This document shows positions 1-11,657 of a DNA stretch of 64,000 nt, piece by piece; position 1 is the first letter of the stretch; every line of letters begins with the position of its first letter. Location of the stretch: NCBI RefSeq assembly GCF_001638985.1, contig NW_017265137.1, positions 771,054 through 835,053 on the forward strand, read 5' to 3'. The position numbers were made by a program, and so were the translations under genes. Below the pieces are notes generated by a model. The model had not been told where the DNA came from. It searched no databases and saw only the letters and a program-made list of their open reading frames with translations. The stretch comes from Phycomyces blakesleeanus NRRL 1555(-) (Eukaryota; Mucoromycota; Mucoromycetes; Mucorales; Phycomycetaceae).

Positions 1-1469
1 TGCTAGATCTATTGGCTGGCCATGAATTTGTATTTGTGGTTGTGGTGGCATCTTCCCCGTAGCCATCGTTCTGTGGTTCGAAGACTTCCAAATCGTTGGA
101 TTCTTTTCCAGCCCTTCTTCGGCGAACTAAAAAGAACACTATGGCGCCAAGAATCAGAGCACCTCCGACACCACCAACAACACCTCCGATAATCGCATTA
201 CGCTGACTGTGGTCGGGACCTGTACTAAGGGCTGGAGTGGAGGTTGGTAATATAGAGCTGGTGGCACTGAGGAGATCAGTGACCGAATTGGTGGGTTCCA
301 AGGGAAGAGTTGGTTCGGGTGTGATGGTGGGGTCTGGGACGATGGGGAGGATGTCAGACGTGGTCGAGGGGAAGGGTGTATATTCTGAAGTGGGTTCAAC
401 ATCATCAGTAGGTACAGCATCATCAGTAGGTACAACATCATCGGTAGGTGCGATATCGGATGGGTCGTCGGTTGTCTCACTATTGGTAGGGCTTTCTTCG
501 TAAGTAGTGCTCGTGGGCTGGTGACCATAATAACCATCAGTTGTGGTTGAGGTAGGTGTCCATTCGGTATCTGTGGAGGTTGGTTGGTATTCATCTGTGG
601 TAGAGGTTGGTTGTGTTGGTTGTTCTCCATATGAAGTAGTAGCAGAAACATCAGTTGGAGTTGGGGCTCCATCATATGTAGTTTCGGTTGGTTGTTCATT
701 ACTGCCGTCGTCGGTTGGAGTTTCTGCACACAAAAAAAAATAAAAAAAAATATGGGAACGATATTTAGAATATTTGATCGTAGGATTATAGCGCGATAAC
801 AACTGTAAATACTCTTTTCTTTTTCTTTCTTTCTATAGATTGTTTATAGTATCGCATCTGTTGCTTGTTGTTGTACCTGTTACTTCTTGACCGTAACCAG
901 TCGTGCTAGAACCGTCGTCGTAGTTGGCTGATTGCTGGTAACCATCCCTACCATTACTATAATCGTCGGAATAATCGTCGGAATAATCATCTACAAGGGC
1001 AAAACAATATTATTATTATTATTATTATTACTTTAACTATAATTCTTATACTGTAAAACAATTCGATATTTTTTTTTTGAAATATCCAAGCAATATATTG
1101 GCAATCAATATAATAGAATACAAAATAAAATAAAGGTCCCAGTACGATACTCAAGATATTCCTATATAGGAAATCAAACATCAAATGTAGACATTCTTTT
1201 TGTTTGAATTTTTTTTTGTAATATTGATACATGCGTACAATTCATTTTATAGGCCTTCTTGTGCTTCATATCATTATTACTGTCTCTATTTTATAGTCGA
1301 AGTATCTTGATTCACTGCTTTCTAATAATAAAAATAAAAATAATACAAATGATGATAATGATCATGATAAATACACACCCTGGGCAGCAGCACGGATTAT
1401 CCAGGGATTTGACAGGACACCGGCTACTAAAGTTAGGCTTGGTCCCCAAAATCGATTCGACAAGCGCAT
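1..1469 (-). CDS. Single-pass cell-surface membrane protein, Ser/Thr/Pro-rich ectodomain (C-terminus cut by window)
   Basis: Three exons are read on the minus strand: 1379-1469, 877-990 and <1-723. Splice sites keep frame: the first exon ends CAGG before GTGTGT, and the second ends GTAACAG before GTACAA. The ATG at 1469 gives a 30-residue signal peptide (MRLSNR, hydrophobic core, RAAAQ). Next comes an acidic Tyr-rich start with three DDYS units, then about 200 residues rich in Pro, Thr and Ser with three tandem 6-residue repeats of the type VPTDD(V/A). A Gly-rich transmembrane helix (IIGGVVGGVGGALILGAIVF) ends in the stop-transfer motif RRRR and leads into a cytoplasmic tail that runs off the window. 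This layout is typical of fungal wall-stress sensors (Wsc/Mid2 class), but no cysteine-rich WSC domain is present. I infer an O-glycosylated surface protein. A pyrimidine (CTT)n tract lies directly before the ATG. The signal peptide and the helix are clear; the exact role is unknown. Confidence 0.75.
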
Positions 1470-4400
1470 TAGAAATATAAGTGAAGAAAAAGAAGAAGAA
1501 GAAGAAGAAAATAAAATAAAAAACTATGCTTTGGTAAAATGGAAGTCTCGGTGACTGTCCTGATATTTTGTGCGATCGACGAGAATCAAGAAATATATGT
1601 GTATTTAAAAAAAAAATGATTCAAGAAAGATAAAAATAGCATCAAGTTAAGTGGAAATCGTATTTGTATCCCAGTCCAATTTGAGGTAGATTTTCAAACA
1701 AAAAAAAATTATAATACTCTAAGTATAAGGTTATTCTCTCTCTCTATATAAAAATATCTTTTCTATTAAAGTATAATTATTTTGATCGAATATTCTGCTA
1801 TTTAGAAATTACATAAAATTATTACCTTACGCATATATATATATATACAAAAATAAAAAGATATGCGTATGTGGGCTGTATGTGTAGAAATATCAAATAA
1901 TTTGCTTCATCACATTCTGTGCCATTAATCTTGATGTCTGTCTTACATTGGGATTCAAGACCAGAATAGTATTTTTGCCCCGAGCGGTCAAAGCCAAGCA
2001 AAGAAGCTATCACAAATATATATATATATATATATATACTCTTGTCTGTCTGTGTACAGTTCAAAGATGTGCTTTTGTAGATTAAAAATGGTAATTGTGG
2101 CAGTATAAAGATCCTAATACTTACTGTATTCTATAACCGTACCTCAAGAAGCACTGCTGTTCTATAGTAAGATTATTATTCTAGATACACGACCAAAACA
2201 CATCAAGTTTTACAGTGTATATTCTATTTATATTGAACTCTTGGCTTTAATGAACACCTCTATACCCAGAGAACCACTAGCAGTAGCAACTAATACACAT
2301 TATTATTTATTTGGATACTTTGTTACGTAGCAATAAAGGTGTTTACCCTGTGTGAGAAAAAATTGCATATATATTTAAACATTATTTGGGGCTTCGAGTT
2401 AACATGCCGTTGTTTTTTTTTTTTTTTTTACTTTTGCTTTCCAAAAACAAAATAGTACTTCAGGCTTAATGACTATAATAATAATAATAATAATAATAGT
2501 AAAAAGGTTTGGGTACCAAGAGGATTATGTCACACACGGGCACACACCCAAAGGAACAGCCCCTGCATTATTCAGTAGTAGCCCGATGATGTGATGTGAT
2601 CCACTTCTTTTTGATTGTTTGATTGTTTTATTGTGCAAATCTTCTTCTTTATTGACATTTAAGCCTACAAACATATTGTACTTGATTTTCTTTTTGTTTT
2701 TAAATAGAAACAATAGCATGAAACACATCAAGATTACATCTAGCTTTATTGTATAGCTCGTATATACGTATATAAAGAGAGAGAGAGAGATAAATAACTC
2801 ATAAAAAAAACTAAGAAATGAATGAATGACTTTTGGGCTCATGTCATAAATGTGTCAAGTCAATCACCAGTTTATTTAGTGGCATGTAAAAAAAAAGAAG
2901 AAGAAAAAATCTTGGCTTGTTGGCTATGACTATTGTAAGACAAGGGTTCTGAATTATAAAGAAGTCCGTCTTTCGAAAATAGCAAAAGGTAACTGGAAAG
3001 GAACATCCTCTTTTTGGTTGTTTGTTTTTGTTGAAAGAGTATTTTGTTACAGATATCCGTGTTTTATAAGCAGGTAAACATATCCACATGTATAAGTGTT
3101 TGTGTGTGTACTTTTTTTTATCTTGAGAATAATTTAATATTCTCGATCTTGTTTTACAAAGAGAAAAGGTTCGATAGGCCGTAAACTACACAGGTCACAT
3201 TGTAGGCTGATCTTTTTCCTTTCTTCTTATTCTTCTTCTTTTAGATATGCAGGGCTGAACTGTATTCTATAAAAGTATATCTATATCTATATATACTTAA
3301 ATGAAAAAGAGAATGAAAATAGAGCACACTAATAGTAACCTTGGTGAAAAAACTAAAATAAAATGTATCCATGGAGACAAATATTTCCCTGAGATTTTAT
3401 TACTGATTAAAAAAGAATTGAGAGAAAAACATTGAAGTTACCAAGTATCCTAGCAACCTGCTATTGAATATTTTGTAATTATAATCTTATTATTATCATC
3501 AGCATTTTGGAATCTTAAAAAGGAGTATTGCTATGACAACAGTATTTGTGAGATGTCGCGTGGATAGTGTAGGAGACATCATGGGACATGTCACTAATCA
3601 ATGACCCTGTCTGTTTTTTCTTTTATGGCTTGTTCATCCAGTTAGTCGAGCCTTTTGTTTTCTATTGTGTAAGGTCGATTGGGTCTTTGGAAAATAAGAG
3701 ATGTGATAGAATTCTTAGTGAAATACGGGAAGAGGGTCCAGTTGATAGAAAACACAAGCTTACACGCACGCACACAGACATACAGACTTACCTTTGTTTG
3801 TGCACCAATTGCCTCAAAGGAATGTGATTGATAAATGAAAGCTTGGGGATTTGGCATTTTAACATGATATGATAATACAAAGTTATAGATAATCTTAAAT
3901 TCTCTGTCATTGGAGCCTATTGTTCTTTGATAATATTGATAAAAAAGTCTTTTCTCTCTCTCTTTCTCTTTGTGCGTGTGTCTGTGTACAGAATACAACA
4001 ATTCATTATTCTCATTCATCTTTAGGTTGAAGACTACAAACATCACGTTCATGTTTCATATATTCAGGTTTATATTCATATGAGCATATTTTTATTAATT
4101 GAGTAAAGGAAGAAATAGGAGGGAATTCTACTTTGATATCTACTATCGATATCAGTGAAAAAAAAACACAGAGTTGGTGTATATCTCTGGCTATCATCTA
4201 TCTCTCTGTACTTTATTCCTCTTTTTTTTTATTGTCAATTATTGATAAACGGGATGGTGAATTTTTAAACAAGATGATTTGTACGATACGGTTCGGTTTT
4301 GTTCAACATACAAATTACGTTTGTATCTGTGCAACCATAGTATCACAAACCCCATTTATATCCACTTAAACCCTTACAGTGACGGTAAACTCGAAAGGAA

Positions 4401-4852
4401 TATGAAGAACAAGAGCAAGAAGTGGAAGATGTTTTAGTGAGCGTTAAGACATGTATAGTTTCTTATGCTTTATGTATGGGTGTGTGTGTGTGAAAAGTGT
4501 CATTGGCGGAATTATGAACAAGAAAAATTGGTGTGTCATGAACAGGTACAATAGCTACAGGTGACAAATTCTTTTTTCCCTCCATCTTTCTTTACAACAA
4601 CAAACAGCAACAACAAAATATACATCTCCCAAATACATCCAAAACAACACAAAGCCATAATTGGGAACAATTCCAGGGTCTTAAATTTATTTATTTATTT
4701 TTTTCATATAAATATTTACTTATATAAAGTAATCTGCCTACAGCCACAATTCATTCTGTTTTTTTTTCTTACCTTTATTTTTCTCTTCTTCTATCGTCTC
4801 TTTAAATTCTTCCCAATAAACCAGAAAGAACATCTTACCCTCAATTTGCATC
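1470..4852. other. Gene-poor AT-rich spacer
   Basis: No convincing coding region on either strand. It contains (AT)n runs near 1832 and 2016, a T17 run near 2411, (TAA)n near 2478 and (GA)n near 2778. The open frames here, including a 136-codon one on the minus strand at 3642-4052, are low-complexity, start in microsatellite and show no recognisable domain. The 5' flank of the upstream minus-strand gene and the promoter of the gene at 4853 lie at its two ends. Confidence 0.6.
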
Positions 4853-5152
4853 ATGAGAGCCGACACAATTGCCTATCCTCCTCAGCCCAAGCAAGTCTTT
4901 TCTTCCATTCTAGCCGCGCAGGACCAGAAAGCTTATCCTGGAATACAAGAAGAGAACGCGGATGAAGAATACTTTAATCAGAGACAAGACGGCCTTCTTA
5001 GCCTTATCTTGGGTGTACAGTCCTATCTATCAGAAGTGTCCAAATCACAGCCTGGCGAGCATAATTCCCCTCTATTTGATCTTCAGCACAAAATGTTCAT
5101 GTACTTGAAACAGCGCGACTTTCAAGTGGAGTTGGATTTCAGTACAGTCTGA
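4853..5152 (+). CDS. Small hypothetical protein, 99 residues
   Basis: Single-exon frame. The ATG follows a pyrimidine-rich leader (about 4760-4840), a pattern seen before other genes in this window. The protein begins MRADTIAYPPQPKQ, has no signal peptide or transmembrane segment, and carries a moderately hydrophobic helix (LLSLILGVQSYL) in the middle and an acidic stretch (EENADEEYF) before it. Composition is that of a normal soluble protein rather than translated microsatellite, which is why I keep it. A T-rich 3' flank follows, with AATAAA-like polyadenylation signals near 5548-5560. I do not recognise the family. It could also be the last exon of a longer gene, but no upstream exon is visible. 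Confidence 0.5.
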   Translation: MRADTIAYPPQPKQVFSSILAAQDQKAYPGIQEENADEEYFNQRQDGLLSLILGVQSYLSEVSKSQPGEHNSPLFDLQHKMFMYLKQRDFQVELDFSTV

Positions 5153-6066
5153 TTTTTTTTTCTTCTACGTCAAAAGAAGAAGGGCAGATTTTTCTCTCTC
5201 ATAAACAACCCACCCATTTACCAACAACAGCAGAATCTCTAGTGTGATTTTTTTTACTTGATATTTCCCCAGACTCACTACTCTAGCCAAACAATAATCT
5301 TCCAAAGGCTTTGTACATTATGTATCTTTACACACTTACAATCTGTTTGTGTGTACACCTCTTCTTCTATACATTTTTCTTTTTCCTATTCTTCTATACG
5401 CATATACATATTCTGTACTGAGCAGCCCCACCTCCTGTATACATTTTTCTTTCTTTTATTTTTCTATACATATTTCAAATAACTCTTTACCTCTTCTTAT
5501 CTCTCTTTCTTTTGATCTTTTTTTTTTTCTATCTTTTTGACTGTATAATAAAATAAACTCTCGTACAATCGAGACTCTTTTATTCCCACAATAATTATGC
5601 TATCAAGGTGTTACACCGTAGTATTTGGTGACCAACTTTGATGAGAAACTTGTCAGCACAATATAAGTATATGGGTATATATATAAATATACAGATATAT
5701 TTTCTAATGGTCTTTCTAGCCCAAAAAAATATATACACACACACATAAGAAAAAAAAAGGAAAAACGAACCAATCAATGGGATTCGTATTACGACGTCGG
5801 ACCTGTGACTTTAATAGTCCAAAACGTTTTTATTAACACAGTTTGTTGCTTAGTTACTAGCCTTTCTTCTCTTCTTCTTTCTATTAAAAAAAAACACACA
5901 AAAAAAAACACATACACACGCACACGCACAAAATTATCTCATTCTTTTTCTCCCTCCTTTTCTCTCTCCCTTTCTTCCTCTCCTTTTCTTTAACTACATA
6001 CATATATATATATATATATATAAAATATTCATTTTTTTTAAAAAAAATATAATAATAATAATAATA
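5153..6066. other. Intergenic: 3' flank of small gene and promoter of pseudokinase gene
   Basis: Strongly T-rich on the plus strand after the small gene, with AATAAA motifs around 5548-5560. The second half is the upstream region of the gene at 6067: a CT-rich tract (5935-5990), an (AT)n run (6003-6022), a T8A8 palindrome (6032-6047) and (ATA)n up to the start codon. No coding potential seen. Confidence 0.6.
6032..6047. promoter_or_regulatory. T8A8 palindrome just upstream of start codon
   Basis: Eight T followed directly by eight A, self-complementary, ending 19 nt before the ATG at 6067. It is one of about thirteen TnAn palindromes in the window. A role as a nucleosome-excluding or initiation element is inference only. 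Confidence 0.4.
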
Positions 6067-8030
6067 ATGAATGAAACTGAACTTGAGTCTCTTTACCGTA
6101 AACAAATGAACGATCATGTCGTACTTCAAACAAGACAAATTATCAATCAACTCTTAGAGTTATATCCCCAAGAATTTGGACTCGAAAATCTTGTGTCTGT
6201 CAAACCGGCCCTGCCATTCATGATATCCGAAAAACTTTCTCAACTTTACCAAGAAGTATGCGAATCATACATTGGTACATCTATCTTATTTGAACATGCC
6301 TGGGTAATATACACATCGAGATATATACACAAATATATACAATTATAAAGATGTATAGGATTTTCTTTTTCTTATATATATATATATATATATATAATAG
6401 ACAAATCAATTGTGATTTAACAAACGAGAAAACAAACCAAATCAATAGAAAAAAAAACTTTTATTTTGTATACAATTTGAATACTTACCACACATGTATA
6501 TATATAAAAATATTTATATAAATTTTGTATTCTATTGACAGCATTGGTCATTATTGTGGAGACAACAGTTGTCTTTCAAGGCTCTAGCACAAACATATGG
6601 TCGAGAACGCGTTGTAGCATCAATACACCCACGCGCACGAAAGGCGGTTGGACAAATATATCATGCGGGACTTGATCAATACATGCAGTGGTTCCCATGG
6701 CCATGGTTCTCCAACATGCAATTTATTGGCGCGGGTGGATTCTCTGCCGTTTATGCTGTCAATCTCAGACTACCCTATGAACCTCAACCCATCAAGATGG
6801 CACTCAAAATTGTAGATGACAAGCTACTAAATGAGGTAAATACAGAGAAGGAGAAGGAATGACATATATATATATATATACATTTAATTGTGTGCTTGTA
6901 CGTTGTGTACCTGTGCGTGTGAATATTTGTGTGTACGTGCGTATTTATTGATTTATTGATTTATTTACTTTAAAATAATTTATTCTGTATTCTAGATATC
7001 TGTTCAATCAAAAGCATTCTTACCTCTCTTATTTCAAGGTTTAACTGTGTGCGAGAGTACAGGAGATCTGATGATGGTTATGAAATTCAGCAACGACGGG
7101 AATCTCGAAGACCACATGCAGCAATTACCTCTAGGTGATCTGGATCTAAAGACAATTACGGGCACCATCCTTCGACTGGCAGCAAACCTCGCAGATTTGC
7201 ACAAAGCTGGTATGTGCCATAGGAACATTCATCCTCGAAACATCATCTGCACCGACAGCGACTATTTCCTTGTCGATTATCGATTCGCCACCCCATCGCA
7301 TGAATCATCTTCAGTTACAGCCATCACTCGTGCAGTCTATGGCCGACTTCCTTATGTGGCCCCAGAGGTGCGACAAGGAATCTACACAGAAAAGTCTGAT
7401 ATATATAGTCTGGGCATAATCATATGGCAACTGGTCAGCAAGGTTATATTTCCATCACCCGATGTTTTACTGGATGGAGATCGGAGTACGGTTACGAATG
7501 GAAGAGGAGGAAATGGAATTGGAATTGGAATTGGAATTGGAGGAGGAGGAGCATCATCAATATCATCAATATCATCATCGTCATCAATATCATCATCATT
7601 ACTAGCATCAACAGCAGCGGGAGGAAGAATGATAGGCGGTGGGGGTTCTAACGACCATGTTTATCGTATTGAACATGTTCCTGGACTGCCGGAATGGTAC
7701 ACCCAACTTTACACGGCCTGTCTTGAGCCTAATCCTGACAATAGACCAGATGCAAATCAGATCTGTCAGGCACTACAGACTATTCATGAAAACCTAGGAT
7801 TTTCAGTTCCATTGAATCGTTGGGTGACAGAATACATTGTTGCTAGACGGGCAGAAGTAGCAGATCATGTTCGTACCTATGCAAAGGTCAAGGGCATTGT
7901 TTCTGCCTCCATGACACGACTCTACACTCTCTCTACCCTGCCATCTACTGGTCATTTCATAAACCTGCCATACACACACAGGCCATTCTTTAACCTCATT
8001 ATTCAAACAACACCTCACCAACTGTCTTGA
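6067..8030 (+). CDS. Protein-kinase-like protein with degenerate catalytic motifs (putative pseudokinase)
   Basis: Three exons: 6067-6303, 6542-6835 and 6996-8030, giving 521 residues with in-frame GT-AG junctions. An N-terminal helical region of about 135 residues precedes a kinase fold. The glycine loop is intact (GAGGFSAV, about 142-149), and a lysine is present in MALKIVDD (about 168). The catalytic loop reads HRNIHPRN (about 252-259), so the HRD aspartate is replaced by Asn, and the DFG position reads DYR (about 271-273). The APE motif is intact (about 299-301). Between the F-helix region (SDIYSLGIIIW) and the last kinase helices lies a low-complexity insert of about 70 residues with (GI)n, Gly and Ser runs encoded by microsatellite DNA. 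With both catalytic Asp motifs changed, the family rules predict little or no phosphotransfer, so a binding or scaffold role is likely. A T8A8 palindrome ends 19 nt before the ATG. Confidence 0.8.
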
Positions 8031-8430
8031 ACATACTCTATATATTCCCCTTTTTATTTATTTATTTATATTTATATTTATATTTATGTGCACTTTTCTT
8101 AAAGAAGAAGAAGAAGCCAGAACAACAGCAACAGTAACAGCAACAATCTACCCTCACCCTCAACACATTCACACTGAAAGAAGAAAGATAAACAGCAAAA
8201 AAAAGAGTTTAGCATTATTTTATTATTCTTAATAATTATTCCATTCATCATTATATATTCATTCCCCCACTCCTCCTCCTCTTCAATCACTCACTTATTC
8301 ACTCTTACCCTTTTTTCTATTTTCCCTATTTTGCATTTACGCGACTATTTATATATATATATATTATTATTACTCTACTCCTATATTTTGTAAACACCCC
8401 TAATGTAATTCATGTTTACAGTTAATTTTC

Positions 8431-8469
<39 letters not shown>

Positions 8470-9713
8470 TTATAACACAATTACCATTAATTATCCATGT
8501 AAACCATTATTAGCATCAATATCATCAGTAAACAAATATTAAATAAATAACTAACTAACTAAACATTGTAACAAAATAACGAGGGGTAGATTTTAGGATT
8601 ACATATATTTATTTATTTATTTATTTATTATTTTTCATAATAATAAAAGAGGGGGGGGGAGTGAGGAGGAAGGGGCAAGAATTCAATAATTCATGGTTTT
8701 TTTTTTTTTCTTTTTTCTTAGCTCTATTTATTTCCGGGATTTTAAATAAAAAGATTTTATTGGCTTATATTGATTACCCAAATCTAGTATGAACAATATT
8801 ATTGGTCCGTGTTATAAAATAACCTTTTTATTCGTTTACTATTGGTTGTATGTTAAAGTGCCGACATAAACATGAAATTTTAAAATCCAGAAAGCTATAT
8901 GCATTTTAAGAATTTTTTGAATTTTTGAAAAAATATAAAATTCAAAGAAATAGTTTGTTTTATAATACAATATATATATATATATTATATACAAAAGACT
9001 AAAAGATAGAAAGAATAAGAAAACATGGCTTGAGCTTCATCTTAATTTATGTATTCCTAGCTCAAGTGTGGATGTTATTTAGTTGATCCTCATTCCACCC
9101 CTTTTTTCTCTATGCATATGTGTACGGATGTTTCAAACTCTAAAATAATGTACATTATTAAAATATGTTTTTAATAGAAATAATATTGAAATAAAATATA
9201 TAAAAAAAAATCATACATTTAAAAAAAAACAGAGAGGTTATAAATGAAAGGGAAATTGTAAAAGAAATTTAAAGGCTTTCAAGCTTTGGACAAGACCAAA
9301 ACATAAAGAATAAAGAGAGAGAGAAAGATGAGGAAAAGATACACACAGCTAAAAAAAAAATAGGAAAATAGTAATAGTAATGGAAGAGGAAGAGATAGAG
9401 AGAGAGATAGAGATAGATATATATAGACGATATATATAAAGAAGTGATATGCTCAGGAACACACCTCCTTTGGTATTGAAAGATTTGGAGAGAGGAATAA
9501 GAAGAAATAGGAAAAGATACAATAAAGAGAAGAAAAAGAGAGAAAGAGAGAGAGAGAGAGAGGAGTAAGAAGAAAGATACAGACAAAAAGGAAGAAGAAG
9601 AAGTTGGGAGTAAAAGGAAGAAGAAGTATAAAAATATAAAGAAGAAGAAAAAAATCAGATAAATATAAAGGTTCCTTAGTTTCTTGTTTTTTCTTTTTTT
9701 TTTCTTTTATATC
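8031..9713. other. Convergent intergenic region
   Basis: Lies between the 3' ends of the pseudokinase gene (plus) and the coiled-coil gene (minus). It holds (TAA)n near 8432-8468, TTTA/ATTT repeats near 8600-8625, a G9 run near 8651, and a long GA-rich tract on the plus strand from about 9300 to 9660. I see no gene; the frames in the GA tract are low-complexity translations. Confidence 0.6.
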
Positions 9714-11030
9714 TTAAGAAGCACTGGCTGCAATGACTACTTCTTGACTCTCCCAGAACAGCTGCATCTGCCTCAGTTTTTTTGTGTTGTCTCTATCCAC
9801 GTCATCCAATCCCCACAGGATCTCATCTACACGTGTCTGTACTTCACCCTTCTCCAAGACAACTGTCTCATCACTATCCTTTTCTTCTAGGAACTTGTTT
9901 ATCCGTCGGATGTCCTTTCGTACTTCATGGACCGTCTTGGCGATTGACCGAAGCCGCGAGTTGAGTTCTTGGATCTGATGCTTGTTCATGTACATGAGTT
10001 CCTTGAGTTCTTCAAGAGTGTCTGCCACAGCACATGTCTCGTGATCCAGTTTGCGCATCACTGGCAAAGGGTTTTCGTAAGAGTACTGTTTGTCGTGGAG
10101 GGTCAATTTCATTTGGCCAGCCATTGATTCGAGTTCTTTGATTGTCTCGAGGTTCATTCCTGCCATCTCCTTTCTTATCGCTCCATCGATACCCTCTAGA
10201 TTCTTCACTTGCTTCTCACGGTCGATGGCAATCAGCTTGATTTTTTCGGCTACGGAGTTGATCACGATCTCAAGAGGCTCAGATTTTTGTCCAGGCAACG
10301 GACTTCCGCAATAGGATTTTCTGGTTTGCAGAGCTTCGTCTGCCACTAGTGTGTTGAGCAGCCGCTTGTGAAGCGTCTTTGTTTCCCAGACGGCCGAATT
10401 TAGTTCCTCCAGCTGTTTTTTGAGTGCCTCGAATGGATCGTAGTCTTCTTGGTCGAGCGATGACCAGGTGGAAGAAAAGGAGCTTCTTCGGCTACGTCCA
10501 TAATTGGCTCCAAAGGCACCAATACCAACTCCATTCCACTGAAGAGGAGACATAATTCCAGGATTGTTTCCGTTTACATCAAATAAGAGAGGGTCTTCGC
10601 CTGATGTGACTCGTTTGAGGTTTAGGCCAGGATGTTGTTGTTGGAATTGTTGTTGGTGAAGTTGTTGTTGTTGTTGTAGTAGTTGCTGTTGTTGTTCTGC
10701 AGAGGAAAGCTGTGTGATGGGGATATTTTGGATATCATAATTTTGTGTACTAAATGTTCCAACAGTACCAGTACCAGTACCAGTACCAGTACCAGTATTA
10801 CCAAAAGAACCTTGCAGGGGTGTGGAAAGACTGTTTTCCATGGCAAGAGATGTGAGTCTGCTAGCATTAAGAAGAGGAGAGGTAGCAGATTGTAGTTCTG
10901 CTGCAAGAGATGATCCAAGTGGTGTTTCCATGAGGTAGCCTTGACCAAGTAATTCTTCTTCTAATGACTGAGTGGCAGCCAAAGCATCATCTTCAAACAT
11001 CGAGTCTGCTAAGTGGGTTTCAGATGACAT
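9714..11030 (-). CDS. Coiled-coil protein with polyQ and Gly-Thr repeat, 438 residues
   Basis: Single exon read on the minus strand from the ATG at 11030. The N-terminal half is disordered: an acidic start (MSSETHLADSMFEDD), a (GT)n repeat encoded by a hexanucleotide microsatellite near 10770-10800, and three Gln-rich tracts around residues 115-135. A basic/Ser motif (RSRRSSFSS) precedes a helical C-terminal half, from DPFEALKKQLEELN onward, with heptad-like Leu and charged patterns suited to coiled coils. No transmembrane segment or catalytic motif is seen. The protein ends ESQEVVIAASAS. I do not recognise the family; a cytoskeletal or scaffold role would be a guess. A T9A9 palindrome (11070-11087) lies about 39 nt upstream of the start codon. 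Confidence 0.8.
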   Translation of the reverse strand: MSSETHLADSMFEDDALAATQSLEEELLGQGYLMETPLGSSLAAELQSATSPLLNASRLTSLAMENSLSTPLQGSFGNTGTGTGTGTGTVGTFSTQNYDIQNIPITQLSSAEQQQQLLQQQQQLHQQQFQQQHPGLNLKRVTSGEDPLLFDVNGNNPGIMSPLQWNGVGIGAFGANYGRSRRSSFSSTWSSLDQEDYDPFEALKKQLEELNSAVWETKTLHKRLLNTLVADEALQTRKSYCGSPLPGQKSEPLEIVINSVAEKIKLIAIDREKQVKNLEGIDGAIRKEMAGMNLETIKELESMAGQMKLTLHDKQYSYENPLPVMRKLDHETCAVADTLEELKELMYMNKHQIQELNSRLRSIAKTVHEVRKDIRRINKFLEEKDSDETVVLEKGEVQTRVDEILWGLDDVDRDNTKKLRQMQLFWESQEVVIAASAS

Positions 11031-11069
11031 TTAGTTGATATGCGCGTTAAGAGAAATAAGAGCCACGAA

Positions 11070-11087
11070 TTTTTTTTTAAAAAAAAA
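11070..11087. promoter_or_regulatory. T9A9 palindrome upstream of coiled-coil gene
   Basis: Nine T then nine A. On the minus strand it lies 39 nt before the ATG at 11030, a position much like that of the T8A8 element before the gene at 6067. Confidence 0.4.
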
Positions 11088-11513
11088 GAAGGTGGGGGGG
11101 GAGGTATGAGAGTAATGAAGATACAAAAGAAGAAGGAAGAAAAGGAAGAAGAAGTATTAGTGCCTGTTTGTGGAAAATGTATAATGTATGTTATATATAT
11201 ATTTGAAGGCGGTGATTGATATTTTTATATAATATGTATATATAAAGAGATTATATAAAGATATTTTTTTATAAAAAAAAAATGTAAAAAGTGAAAGAGA
11301 AAAAGAAAAGCAAAGAATTAAAAGAAAATTATTATTAATAATTCAGAAAAATAATAATGATAATATTTAGCTCATGTTTTCACATTGAAATATTATATTC
11401 GATATTAAAAAGAAGGAGCAAAAAAAAAAAAAAATACACACACACACAGCCAGACAGCCAGACAATTGGACAATAGAACAAGTTGGGTAGTTGAGATAAC
11501 CAAATAGAATAAA

Positions 11514-11537
11514 GGGGGGGGGGGGGGGGGGGGGGGG
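11514..11537. repeat. Homopolymer of 24 G (24 C on minus strand)
   Basis: An uninterrupted G run in a very AT-rich setting. It lies about 120 nt past the stop codon of the PP2C gene (minus, stop at 11658), probably in its 3' flank, and about 480 nt upstream of the coiled-coil gene start. It has the sequence needed for G-quadruplex formation on the plus strand. Its exact length is uncertain because homopolymers are error-prone. Confidence 0.8.
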
Positions 11538-11657
11538 TTAGAATGGATGAGATGTTACGCCAAAAAATAAAATACATATATGGGTGTGTGTGGGTACACA
11601 CTTCTTTAAACATTTTATTATCATCTTGTCTTGGTGGCTGATTTTGTGCTCTTTTGT

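Noticed and set aside
154..729. 191-codon frame on the minus strand
   Set aside because: Wrong frame over the Pro/Thr-rich gene; the neighbouring frame gives a signal peptide after splicing, acidic repeats and a transmembrane helix.
3642..4052. 136-codon minus-strand frame
   Set aside because: Built partly from CT and TG microsatellite, no domain, no start context or splice support.
10622..10948. 108-codon minus-strand frame inside the coiled-coil gene
   Set aside because: Shadow frame of the polyQ and Gly-Thr repeat region; the 438-codon frame spans it fully.
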